From assembly GCA_903828955.1 (NCBI GenBank), contig CAIKOA010000018.1:1-64000 (forward strand): a DNA stretch of 64,000 nt, in the 5' to 3' direction. The first letter of the stretch is position 1. Every line of letters begins with the position of its first letter. Positions 1 through 6,612 of this stretch are shown here, one piece after another. Under the pieces are notes generated by a model. That model saw only the letters and a list, made by a program, of their open reading frames with translations, searched no databases and was not told the origin of the DNA. This DNA is from an uncultured Microcaldota archaeon. Lineage in GTDB: Archaea > Micrarchaeota > Micrarchaeia > Anstonellales > Bilamarchaeaceae. The position numbers and the translations under genes were made by a program.

Positions 1-19
1 CCCATGCTCTCCCCCCATA

Positions 20-691
20 TTATTTACGTTTAATTTCTAATTTATCAAAGTCGATAACATCTGAGAAACATTTTTTGTATTCGTTGATCAGTTCTTCTGC
101 AATTTTTATTTTAGAAACGTTTTGTTTGTTATTCTTGGCTAGTTCTACGCATGTTTTCCAAATTCTATATGTGTCCAACGCATCAATCAATGCTTGCGCC
201 CTTCCACGGGATGGCGCAGCGACCGCCAAATTCAGCGGGTATAGCGGAGACAATGAATCTTCTGGTTCCTCTTCCAAATGATGAATATCAACTGCTCTTT
301 CCCATTTTCCAGTTTTATTAGATTCGATTAGAACTGGATTTTTTGGATTTAAACGAACTGGTTCACCTATGTTTTTTAGTTGAATGAATAAGGTATTGGA
401 AAATTTCTCTGCTTCAACCCTCCCAACTTTTAGTTGAATATCGATATCTTTGGGAGTTCGTTTTAACTCAGGCAGAAGTTGGGACATTAATGGGAAACTT
501 CCGTAGAGCATCATCAACGCGCCCATGTTTGCTTTTAAATAATCTAAAACTACTTTCACACCTTTTTTACTCAATGTCTGTGTTTCAGTTGGTAAACCAG
601 AAGAATAATTCTCATTAATAAGACCTAACTCAAAGAAACGCCTTCCGAGTTCTCTGATTTTAGCTATTTTTTGATTATCCTCGCTGCTCAT
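20..691 (-). CDS. Nucleotidyltransferase-like protein
   Basis: This 223-residue soluble protein has a G-S-F segment at about residues 64-66, followed some 16 residues later by an R-T-P-K-D-I-D-I-Q run. That spacing is typical of minimal nucleotidyltransferases (AbiEii/MNT type), where GS and DxD bind nucleotide and metal. The C-terminal third is helical and charged. The ATG at 691 is supported by a TATA-like box (CCTTATAATAA read on this strand, centre near 717) 26 nt upstream, which suggests a leaderless mRNA. The same box appears to serve the divergent lipoprotein gene at 742. No HEPN or AbiEi partner is adjacent, so a toxin-antitoxin role is not shown. The family assignment rests on motif spacing only. 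Confidence 0.5.
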   Translation of the reverse strand: MSSEDNQKIAKIRELGRRFFELGLINENYSSGLPTETQTLSKKGVKVVLDYLKANMGALMMLYGSFPLMSQLLPELKRTPKDIDIQLKVGRVEAEKFSNTLFIQLKNIGEPVRLNPKNPVLIESNKTGKWERAVDIHHLEEEPEDSLSPLYPLNLAVAAPSRGRAQALIDALDTYRIWKTCVELAKNNKQNVSKIKIAEELINEYKKCFSDVIDFDKLEIKRK

Positions 692-710
692 AAGGAGCTG
701 TCGTGTGCAA

Positions 711-720
711 TTATTATAAG
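711..720. promoter_or_regulatory. Shared bidirectional TATA-like box
   Basis: TTATTATAAG lies 25-26 nt from both the ATG at 742 (plus) and the ATG at 691 (minus). This is the normal archaeal TATA-to-start-site distance. Both divergent genes could therefore be transcribed leaderless from one element. Confidence 0.5.
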
Positions 721-741
721 GTTAATCATTGAAGACTCAAC

Positions 742-1260
742 ATGAACCGAACGGCACTCTTCATCTTGTTATTTGGATTGATTCTTTTTGCTGGATGCGT
801 ATCAACTACTCCACTACAAACAGAGCCACAATCCACGAGTTGCGAAGGAATAGTAAAAATGCCCTTTATGGAAGAGACAAGGGGTCAACCCCATGTTTAT
901 TTGGAGGAAGGAGTAAATAGGGCGGGTGGATGGGGGGAAAATATCACAACACCCCGTTGCGAAGGCGGAAATGAAGTAGGTCAAAATGAAAAAAACCTTT
1001 ATTGTACTGAGGGATATGCAATTCCAATCCAGAAAATTGAAAAGGACTCGGAAGGCAATATATTGAGTAAAACATGCTATCGGCTAAGTGGAATTGAATT
1101 TAGATATGTCAGTGAAAGAAATATTACTGATAATGAAGGAGGGTTATATCCCATCCCTAATGTCAGATTAGTTACGTACGAGTTAGAAGATATTACTTGC
1201 ACTCCAACACCCTGTTGTAAATGGGTAATGAATAATAAGGGGGAGTGGTTTTGCCCTTAA
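742..1260 (+). CDS. Small Cys-containing lipoprotein of unknown function
   Basis: This 172-residue protein has a classical signal peptide ending in a lipobox-like L-F-A-G-C at residues 15-19, so it is predicted to be exported and membrane-tethered. The mature part carries about eight further cysteines, including a C-terminal P-C-C-K-W, which fits a disulfide-stabilised extracellular domain. The ATG at 742 is chosen over the in-frame alternatives because a TATA-like box sits 25 nt upstream; no clear ribosome binding site is seen. It is divergent from the nucleotidyltransferase-like gene. I do not recognise the family. Lipoproteins like this recur across the window. Confidence 0.65.
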   Translation: MNRTALFILLFGLILFAGCVSTTPLQTEPQSTSCEGIVKMPFMEETRGQPHVYLEEGVNRAGGWGENITTPRCEGGNEVGQNEKNLYCTEGYAIPIQKIEKDSEGNILSKTCYRLSGIEFRYVSERNITDNEGGLYPIPNVRLVTYELEDITCTPTPCCKWVMNNKGEWFCP

Positions 1261-1284
1261 TCTATTAATTGAAGGTTAACTTTA

Positions 1285-1357
1285 GGGAGGGGTTTAGGCG
1301 CAGGCGTTAGCCAGTTTAGGTTTTTGGGCCTCCCCTTTAATTTAGGTTCCCTAAACC
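1285..1357 (+). terminator. GC-rich inverted-repeat region after the lipoprotein gene
   Basis: GGGAGG at 1285-1290 can pair with CCTCCC at 1329-1334, and GGTTTAGG at 1291-1298 can pair with CCTAAACC at 1350-1357. These are alternative stems in the gap between two convergent genes. A termination role is inferred from position; there is no strong T-run. Confidence 0.3.
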
Positions 1358-1551
1358 TTTCGTTTTATGGGTGCGCGCCTGAGTTCTATTCCATCTCCTT
1401 CTTTGTCCCTGAATGCAGTCATCACGACCTTGTCCTTATCATTCCAGCCTAATTCTCTGGCCTCTTTTGTTACAAATACGGCAAAACCAGTAGCCCATGG
1501 GATGATTTTCTTAACATTCATTGAGAGGATTTCCTTCCCTTTTTCCGCCAT
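1351..1551 (-). CDS. AbrB/MazE-like DNA-binding protein
   Basis: This 66-residue protein has a short swapped-hairpin (AbrB/SpoVT/MazE) pattern: an N-terminal K-K-I-I-P-W strand, then a loop with F-V-T-K-E-A-R-E-L-G-W, then D-K-V and a final strand. These are dimeric DNA-binding modules used as transcription regulators or antitoxins. An internal ATG at residue 11 is an alternative start. The gene is divergent from the lipoprotein at 1618, and the gap contains a perfect 9-bp inverted repeat (1585-1606), which fits autoregulation. No obvious toxin gene lies next to it. Confidence 0.6.
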   Translation of the reverse strand: MAEKGKEILSMNVKKIIPWATGFAVFVTKEARELGWNDKDKVVMTAFRDKEGDGIELRRAPIKRKV

Positions 1552-1584
1552 GCCAGTGGTATTTAAATTTTAGTATTAATAGTA

Positions 1585-1606
1585 AATACTTAGGATACTA
1601 AGTATT
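1585..1606. promoter_or_regulatory. Perfect 9-bp inverted repeat, probable operator
   Basis: AATACTTAG-GATA-CTAAGTATT is a perfect inverted repeat. A further AGTATT half-site lies at 1572-1577, giving three half-sites between the divergent AbrB-like and lipoprotein genes. It sits just before the GGTGG ribosome binding site of the gene at 1618, so it is placed to control one or both promoters. Confidence 0.55.
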
Positions 1607-1617
1607 AGGTGGAACGC

Positions 1618-2478
1618 ATGAAATATCCAAGAACTGCTCTGGTTTTGCTGCTTTTAGTTTCGGTGACTTTTCTTTTTGCTGGCTGTAGCACGCAGAAGCC
1701 CGTAAGCGTTGGGGATTTTGACCTGGTTACTTCTGAATGGCAGGGGTATAGAGTATCTTCGTCCGGTAACACAGATACGGCTACTCTCAAACTAACGATT
1801 AACTCTAACACTCAGGAAGATTTGAGTTGCAACGTATATGATGACGGCACAGAAAACGAATTAATCGCTAACTCTGGGCTTGTTTCTCTCTCCTCTGGGA
1901 GTGAAATAACATGGTATGGATATAATTTGGTTGGTGTTACTGAACGGTTTCCATCGGAAAACTCAAAAGTTAAGCTTTGTTGCTGGGGGGTAGGGCAGAA
2001 CGAGGCGGATAAGGTTTGCATACAAAGGAACATAAAACCAGTAATTGTTTCGTTTGATGTTGACCCAAAGATAATTCAGCTAGGAGTGGCAAGTAACTGT
2101 AGCGTTCGCTCTGGTGTGGATACAAGCGAAATTACTGTTACCAATACAGGTAATGTCGGAATCCAACTATATAGGTATGGTTATAGCCAACATAAGATAC
2201 CCAACATAAAATCCGATATGAGCGGTTTTGAAACTGTTGAAAACTCGTTCTACCTACAACCAGGTGCAAGCAAAACTTTTGGGGTAAGTTCTGTTATTAC
2301 TTCAGGAAGTTGCCCCGAAGACATTGAGGAGATTTATGACCAAATGGTATGGGGTGTAGCAATATGCCCAAGTAATACTGGGATTGTAAGTGGAACTCCA
2401 ACCTGTGGTCCATTTCAAAGAATAAATACGCCACAGCAGGAAGTGTTTGTATCAACAAATTGTGCCTGCGCTAGGTAG
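1618..2478 (+). CDS. Lipoprotein of unknown function
   Basis: This 286-residue exported protein has a long hydrophobic signal peptide ending in a lipobox (F-A-G-C). A GTG nine bases upstream is also in frame, but the ATG at 1618 has a well-spaced AGGTGG ribosome binding site. The mature region is Ser/Thr/Val-rich with predicted beta strands and a segment of the I-T-V-T-N-T-G-N-V-G type, typical of Ig-like or CARDB-like extracellular beta-sandwiches. It has scattered Cys pairs and ends C-A-C-A-R. Its promoter region carries the AbrB-type inverted repeat. The function is unknown; a surface or adhesive role is only an inference. Confidence 0.65.
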   Translation: MKYPRTALVLLLLVSVTFLFAGCSTQKPVSVGDFDLVTSEWQGYRVSSSGNTDTATLKLTINSNTQEDLSCNVYDDGTENELIANSGLVSLSSGSEITWYGYNLVGVTERFPSENSKVKLCCWGVGQNEADKVCIQRNIKPVIVSFDVDPKIIQLGVASNCSVRSGVDTSEITVTNTGNVGIQLYRYGYSQHKIPNIKSDMSGFETVENSFYLQPGASKTFGVSSVITSGSCPEDIEEIYDQMVWGVAICPSNTGIVSGTPTCGPFQRINTPQQEVFVSTNCACAR

Positions 2479-2485
2479 TTAATCA

Positions 2486-2515
2486 AGAAAATTTTTAATT
2501 TTCTATTTCTTTTTC
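2486..2515. terminator. Bidirectional hairpin terminator
   Basis: AGAAAATT-TTT-AATTTTCT (2486-2504) is a perfect 8-bp inverted repeat followed by a T-rich run to 2515. It lies between the convergent lipoprotein and recombinase genes. Confidence 0.5.
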
Positions 2516-3069
2516 ATGCATTTCTCACATCCACAAGTAGCCGGATGTCTCCCTACATGAACAACCCCACAAGAGCGGCATTTATTCCGCTTATCTCCTC
2601 TTCTCCTTTCCATTCCGCTTCTTACCTTATCTGCTTGGGAGCGCGAGGCCCACTCTGCAAATAATAAGCACATGGAAGCCTTCATCCAGCCTTCCGTGCT
2701 GGTAACATCAACTTCCCCTTCCATCGCACTGGTGACCGTGCAGCCGCATTCTGCCGCTTCCCTCAGGGTCCTCAAGCCCTCTTCTAGCCTCCTGAACCAG
2801 CGGGTCATGTCTTCCACTAGAACTCGTTTTACATGGTGTCCCTTGATTTCCCGCATCATTTGGGTAAAGGCAGGGCGAGAGGCATAATCGTCCTTATATG
2901 CGCTTTTCCCATCGTCCCTGTATATTCTCTCAACTTCCCATTCTGCACGCTCTGCAAAGGATTTGAGCTTCTCTACTTGCCGTTCTATGTCCTGGCAGCG
3001 CTCCCCCTCCACAGTAAGCTTGTCATCGCTCACCCGCGCGTATATGGCTACTTTCAGTTTCGGTTGCAT
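2503..3069 (-). CDS. Small serine site-specific recombinase with zinc ribbon
   Basis: This 188-residue resolvase-fold recombinase opens with V-A-I-Y-A-R-V-S, whose Ser (residue 14) would be the catalytic nucleophile. The downstream D-G-K-S-A-Y and R-P-A-F-x-x-M segments are typical of the serine recombinase catalytic domain. In place of the usual DNA-binding HTH, the C-terminus is a compact Cys/His cluster (C-R-S-C-G ... C-G-C-E-K-C), probably a zinc ribbon. The ATG at 3069 has a GAGTGA ribosome binding site; a TTG at 3081 overlaps the preceding gene. It lies 8 nt after the Sm-like gene, so the two are probably co-transcribed. It could act as a resolvase or invertase of the element. Confidence 0.8.
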   Translation of the reverse strand: MQPKLKVAIYARVSDDKLTVEGERCQDIERQVEKLKSFAERAEWEVERIYRDDGKSAYKDDYASRPAFTQMMREIKGHHVKRVLVEDMTRWFRRLEEGLRTLREAAECGCTVTSAMEGEVDVTSTEGWMKASMCLLFAEWASRSQADKVRSGMERRRGDKRNKCRSCGVVHVGRHPATCGCEKCMKKK

Positions 3070-3077
3070 AGTTTCAC

Positions 3078-3293
3078 TCAAAATTTCCTTTTTTCGTTTT
3101 CTTCTTGGGAGTAAGCCAGCAAAAGAAGCTCATCAAACGAAATCAAGGAATACCCATACTTGCCCGAAGACAAGAGAATTCTCCTTTCTTTGTAGTCAAT
3201 CTCATCCACAATTCCATAGTAAAAAGTCGGGTTATTCCTCATTTTTACCTTGCAGTGCTTCCCCCTAAATTGCTCCAGATTTTGCTCATCCAT
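3078..3293 (-). CDS. Small Sm-like beta-rich protein
   Basis: This is a 71-residue protein. The pattern F-R-G-K-x-C-K-V-K-M ... Y-Y-G-I-V-D-E-I-D ... R-R-I-L-L-S-S resembles the strand order of small Sm/LSm-like or SH3-like barrels, which bind RNA or protein. The match is by pattern only. The ATG at 3293 has an AAGGTGG ribosome binding site; a GTG at 3302 is in frame but less likely. It is directly upstream of the serine recombinase on the same strand, so it may be an accessory or regulator of the element. Confidence 0.5.
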   Translation of the reverse strand: MDEQNLEQFRGKHCKVKMRNNPTFYYGIVDEIDYKERRILLSSGKYGYSLISFDELLLLAYSQEENEKRKF

Positions 3294-3341
3294 TCGTACC
3301 ACCTTGATAGTGTCATATATATGAGAACATTTGGGCGCGGG

Positions 3342-3479
3342 TTAACCGGCTTTTATGGCCTCGGAAATAAGACCCCTTAATAAGTCGCTTAGGGTCTGGT
3401 TTTTCGCGCTTGCAAGGCGGGTTAACGCTTCCTTAACTGAGACCGGGACCTTCGCCCCTACCACTACGTTCTTTTCCAT
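3342..3479 (-). CDS. Ribbon-helix-helix (CopG-like) small regulator, 45 residues
   Basis: Translating this strand from the ATG at 3479 gives 45 residues with V-P-V-S-V-K-E-A-L at the N-terminus, then a second helix with Q-T-L-S-D-L-L-R-G-L-I. This is the strand-helix-helix pattern of MetJ/Arc/CopG repressors. The start has a GGGTGATTA ribosome binding site. A perfect 12-bp palindrome overlaps its upstream edge (3488-3499), as expected for autoregulation. In plasmids, CopG-type proteins often control rep genes, and a RepA-like ATPase gene lies just upstream on the same strand. The gene is shorter than usual ORF cutoffs and easily missed. Confidence 0.7.
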   Translation of the reverse strand: MEKNVVVGAKVPVSVKEALTRLASAKNQTLSDLLRGLISEAIKAG

Positions 3480-3487
3480 TTAATCAC

Positions 3488-3499
3488 CCGAATATTCGG
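3488..3499. promoter_or_regulatory. 12-bp palindrome before the RHH gene
   Basis: CCGAATATTCGG is a perfect palindrome. It abuts the ribosome binding site of the RHH gene, so a bound dimer could block its expression. It is a candidate operator for the RHH protein. Confidence 0.5.
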
Positions 3500-3606
3500 T
3501 CGGGGAATCAGACAGGAACAGGAAAAACCGCCCAACCCCCCGACCGTTTCCGACCTCCCACTGAGGTGACACAGGTTTTGCTTTGGAAGTCAGAAATGGA
3601 ATATGC

Positions 3607-4782
3607 TCATTCATTTGTGCTCCACCTCCTCAACAACGATTTTTGAAACAGAAATTTCCCTTTATCAGGAACTTTAGGAGATATTTTCTTCCCAACTGGA
3701 GGGGATGCGTCCGTATTCTTTTCTACCTCATCTGTATTTGGTGGAGAACTGGAAGGTAAACTAGGTTTCTGTACTTCTGACTTCCAGACATAATGTCCCA
3801 TGCGTGGACTGCTCAATTTTCCTCTCCTAAGCAGAAGTTTCAGCGCGGTTTTAACGGCAGAGCGAGAAAAACTGCCTAGTAGTTGTTTATCCATGGTGGA
3901 CTTTTGAAATGCGTATTCTGTCCCTTGTAGCTGGCACCTCCTAATAATTTCTTCTGCAACTTCCTCATTTACGGAGCGCCTCCTCTTGCTTGCATCGGTA
4001 AGAACAAAAGCAAGCGAAGTATCGTCTTCGTCTTCCTCTATCTGCAAATCCATAGGCTCCGCTTTCTTTTCAGAACGAGTCTTAGTTTGGTGCAGAGTTA
4101 TCCTCCCTTCGCCACAATCTTGGATGTTCATTTGGACATCCAGTCCCCCGTTGATAGCCGAACTCCCCCTCGCGCTTTCCATTTCTTTAGTGTTCTGTTT
4201 TTTGCCTAGATGATGCAATAACAACCACGACACTCCGTACTTCCGTTTTGCATCATCAATTACATTATGGAAAAAATTACTGACATCGTTAGAACTATTT
4301 TCGTCTCCGCGAAATCCTTTGCGAAAAGTGTCAAGAACAATAAGTTTGATGCCGTGCTCCATGATGTGCTTTTCCAGATAGGGGGAATAGTTGTTCTCAA
4401 GCACCCCTCTAGCGTTATAAGCAATATGGAAGTTTCTAGATACAAGGTCTTGTTCTTGTTGGCTCCAGTTGCCTGCGATTTTCTTTATTCTTTCACGTAG
4501 CAACGCGATAGAATTTTCCTCATCTATGTAGATGACAGAAGCTTGTTTCGTATCCATTCCGAAAAGAGGCTTTCCGATAGCTATATGGAGGGCGATGTAC
4601 AGCGCAATCCAAGTCTTATACGCCCCTGGAGCGCCAGCCAGCATAGTCGTTCCATCGGAAAGCAGAATGCCTTCTAGCAACCATTCTGGCTCCTGCTCAT
4701 TCTGTGCCATAAACGTCCCTAAATCCGTACATACAAACGGTTCTTCGTGTTTTTTTGCCGTAATTTTTTCTTTCTCATCCAC
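3607..4782 (-). CDS. RepA-like RecA-fold ATPase (AAA_25 type)
   Basis: This 391-residue protein has a Walker A G-A-P-G-A-Y-K-T at residues 50-57, a Walker B L-I-V-L-D at 147-151, a H-H-L-G-K segment near 190 and a R-G-S-S-A-I motif near 205. The set matches hexameric RepA/AAA_25 plasmid helicase-type ATPases. The C-terminal 130 residues look like a winged helix followed by a Pro/Ser-rich tail. The start is a GTG with a GAGGTGA ribosome binding site. Next to an integrase, a CopG-like regulator and a repeat-rich gene-free stretch, it is probably the replication ATPase of an integrated plasmid-like element. A KaiC-like regulatory ATPase is a weaker alternative. Confidence 0.75.
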   Translation of the reverse strand: MDEKEKITAKKHEEPFVCTDLGTFMAQNEQEPEWLLEGILLSDGTTMLAGAPGAYKTWIALYIALHIAIGKPLFGMDTKQASVIYIDEENSIALLRERIKKIAGNWSQQEQDLVSRNFHIAYNARGVLENNYSPYLEKHIMEHGIKLIVLDTFRKGFRGDENSSNDVSNFFHNVIDDAKRKYGVSWLLLHHLGKKQNTKEMESARGSSAINGGLDVQMNIQDCGEGRITLHQTKTRSEKKAEPMDLQIEEDEDDTSLAFVLTDASKRRRSVNEEVAEEIIRRCQLQGTEYAFQKSTMDKQLLGSFSRSAVKTALKLLLRRGKLSSPRMGHYVWKSEVQKPSLPSSSPPNTDEVEKNTDASPPVGKKISPKVPDKGKFLFQKSLLRRWSTNE

Positions 4783-4830
4783 TCACATCACCTCAGATTT
4801 CCTTTGTGGGTTAGGGTTGAAGGTTGGACT

Positions 4831-4850
4831 TTCCCCCCATAAAGGGGGGG
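4831..4850 (-). promoter_or_regulatory. G/C hairpin in the repA leader
   Basis: CCCCCC-ATAAA-GGGGGG forms a strong 6-bp GC stem about 50 nt before the repA start. On the minus strand a short T-run (CTTTTT) lies just upstream of the stem. A role in attenuation or replication is only a guess. Confidence 0.35.
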
Positions 4851-4859
4851 AAAAAGGGC

Positions 4860-5081
4860 GACCTAATCAACCAAATTAACCTTCCCAACCTTACCGACGT
4901 TAAATTCCTAGAGTTCGGAAAATTAACCTTCTCAGCCTTACGCGCAGGTTAATCTTGCCTTTAACCTCCGAACCCTCAAATTAACCTAACCAACCTCCCA
5001 ACCTTGCTCATGTTTTACCGATGTGAAAAGGCGGGAGTTATTCCTAAACGCAGGAATAACCTTGCCGACCCTTTCAACCTT
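4860..5081. repeat. Gene-free repeat region, candidate replication origin
   Basis: The stretch 4783-5125 carries no convincing gene. It holds six copies of AACCTT (starting at 4878, 4887, 4925, 5000, 5058 and 5076), further AACCT copies near 4963, 4983 and 4992, three AATTAACC copies, and a perfect 9-bp inverted repeat at 5037-5060. Clustered short direct repeats plus an inverted repeat beside a RepA-like gene is the usual look of an iteron origin. The core repeat is short and partly low-complexity, so this is a candidate only. Confidence 0.4.
5037..5060. repeat. Perfect 9-bp inverted repeat in the candidate origin
   Basis: GTTATTCCT-AAACGC-AGGAATAAC is exact over 9 bp per arm with a 6-nt spacer, and its right arm overlaps one of the AACCTT repeats. 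It could be an initiator or operator site, or form a hairpin in single strands. Confidence 0.5.
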
Positions 5082-5125
5082 CATGTTTTCTCCGACGTCC
5101 TCCAGCGCCAACTCTGCCCATCGGG

Positions 5126-5380
5126 CTAAAAAACGTAGAGCGCTTTCACCTTAGCCTTCTCCTCCATTCTGACGAGGAATCCTTCGGCTTTCAGCGTGTG
5201 GGCCAGCCTGTGAAGTTTCTCAAGCTGTGCGTCATCACGCAGCTCCGCAACCGCACATAACGCGAAGGTTTTGGCGTTGAATTTGCGCAGTTTTGAAAGA
5301 CCCGCGCTTTTCGCGATTGCGATGTCCTCCGAGGACATCTCCCTCTTCTCTTGTGGTTTTTCTTCTTTGGTTTCGTCCAT
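5126..5380 (-). CDS. Small charged hypothetical protein
   Basis: This 84-residue soluble protein starts with a Glu/Lys-rich segment, followed by predicted helices and a final strand (V-K-A-L-Y-V-F). The ATG at 5380 is one base after the stop of the preceding 36-residue gene, which implies translational coupling. A longer in-frame start (5395) would overlap that gene. I do not recognise a family. It belongs to a cluster of three very small genes between the repeat region and the TATA element near 5772. Confidence 0.5.
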   Translation of the reverse strand: MDETKEEKPQEKREMSSEDIAIAKSAGLSKLRKFNAKTFALCAVAELRDDAQLEKLHRLAHTLKAEGFLVRMEEKAKVKALYVF

Positions 5381-5381
5381 G

Positions 5382-5492
5382 CTACTCGACCTCAATTTCT
5401 ATTCTCCCTTTTTCTTCTAGGGTCAACTCATTGTTCTGTCTTGCTGACCGAAGAGCGTCCGTTATGATTTTTTTTAATTCACTCAAGTTCAT
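5382..5492 (-). CDS. 36-residue small protein in the element
   Basis: The reading frame from the ATG at 5492 encodes a 36-residue, highly charged, probably helical peptide (starts M-N-L-S-E-L-K-K, ends I-E-I-E-V-E). It has a strong GGAGG ribosome binding site, begins 14 nt inside the end of the upstream winged-helix gene, and ends one base before the next start. That tight linkage and the good ribosome binding site are the reasons to call it. Its function is unknown. Confidence 0.5.
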   Translation of the reverse strand: MNLSELKKIITDALRSARQNNELTLEEKGRIEIEVE

Positions 5493-5703
5493 TGTGTCGC
5501 CTCCAGATGCAGAACCCGTGCGCCTCTGCCGCCTCAAAATAACCAGAAGTTGCTAATCGCAGTATGATATTTTTGGCGGACTCAGTCGTTATTCCCATCT
5601 TTTCCGCGAGACTTTTGGAAGTGACTGGTCCCTTACTGGAATTAATTATCGCTGCCGCGATTTTGCAGCGTTCCGAAAATACTCCGCTTTTCAATCTTCC
5701 CAT
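5479..5703 (-). CDS. Winged-helix DNA-binding protein
   Basis: This 74-residue protein has a helix-turn-helix pattern: A-A-A-I-I, then T-S-K-S-L-A-E-K-M-G-I-T-T-E-S-A, then I-I-L-R-L, and a short wing. It is probably a transcription regulator of the element. The ATG at 5703 has a GAGGTGA ribosome binding site seven bases upstream and is preferred over an ATG at 5730. It heads a three-gene run (with the 36- and 84-residue genes) driven from a TATA-like box near 5766-5778. Confidence 0.65.
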   Translation of the reverse strand: MGRLKSGVFSERCKIAAAIINSSKGPVTSKSLAEKMGITTESAKNIILRLATSGYFEAAEAHGFCIWRRHNELE

Positions 5704-5765
5704 GATGATTTCACCTCTGAAAAAACCCAAAATACGGGCTTTCCAATAATAATTTAAATTGTTTG

Positions 5766-5778
5766 GTATATATATACT
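5766..5778 (-). promoter_or_regulatory. TATA-like box for the small-gene operon
   Basis: A run of alternating TA (GTATATATATACC on the minus strand) lies about 70 nt before the winged-helix gene. It is close to symmetrical, so it could also act on the plus strand toward 5923. Confidence 0.45.
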
Positions 5779-5922
5779 TAACTAGCCCCATTGGAATAGG
5801 GTTTACAGACGTGGGATATCACAAAATAAGAAAGAAAAAAATTAAGATAAAATGCAACTAAAAAATTTCATTGATTTTTTCCTTAAAAAAAGGCGATGGG
5901 GTTAGTTAAAGGGGGTGCAAAC

Positions 5923-6612
5923 ATGGGAGAATCGTACCGTATGGGAGATGTGAAGGGAATATATAAGGCGGAGAGGGAGTATGCCCGAAACATTCTTCTT
6001 GTATTGCAGCAACCTAACTACGGAGAACTCCGCAAAATTTTAAGGCAAGAATCACGCGTGGGTCCAAAGAAGGTTGAAGAATCGGAAATTGAGAATAAGC
6101 AAAACAAAATCGAGACTGCAATCTTAGCTGCTGAAACGTGGAAAGGCAAATTTTCAGTATTGGAGAAATCTGGAATTAAACTGAGCAGGGAACTCAAGAA
6201 CAGATTGAGGACAAAAAGTTGGGCGGAGATTAAGGAGCTTACGGAGGCCAGCGATCCGCGCCTTGGAAAGGAACTACACAAATTGAGGAAATCCAAATTC
6301 ATAGACAAGATAGATAAAGAATATCGCATAAACCTCGACCTGGATGAGGATTTGCCCAGCTACGATAAGCAATATCATGATGTCGAGTTTATACTGGGTC
6401 AGAGAGGAAAGCTGAGTGAAAAATGGGGTCATTATTCAATATATCCTGAACCGAGCAATGAAACTAAGGAAAAAATTGAGAAAACCCTAAAGGAAAAGCA
6501 CGCGCTCTTCACGATTGATGATGATGTGATAGAAGCTACGAATGGAGAAAGCGACTACCTCATCATTATTAGGGTTAAAAGAAATAGAAAAAAGGGGTTA
6601 TCCAACAGGTGA
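5923..6612 (+). CDS. Hypothetical charged helical protein
   Basis: This 229-residue soluble protein is very rich in Lys/Glu/Arg and mostly predicted helix, with a short beta-rich end (D-Y-L-I-I-I-R-V-K-R). No catalytic motif is seen. The ATG at 5923 has a GGGGGTG ribosome binding site and is preferred over an ATG 27 nt upstream. It converges on the integrase gene and overlaps its end by 15 nt. It is probably element-specific cargo. Confidence 0.5.
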   Translation: MGESYRMGDVKGIYKAEREYARNILLVLQQPNYGELRKILRQESRVGPKKVEESEIENKQNKIETAILAAETWKGKFSVLEKSGIKLSRELKNRLRTKSWAEIKELTEASDPRLGKELHKLRKSKFIDKIDKEYRINLDLDEDLPSYDKQYHDVEFILGQRGKLSEKWGHYSIYPEPSNETKEKIEKTLKEKHALFTIDDDVIEATNGESDYLIIIRVKRNRKKGLSNR

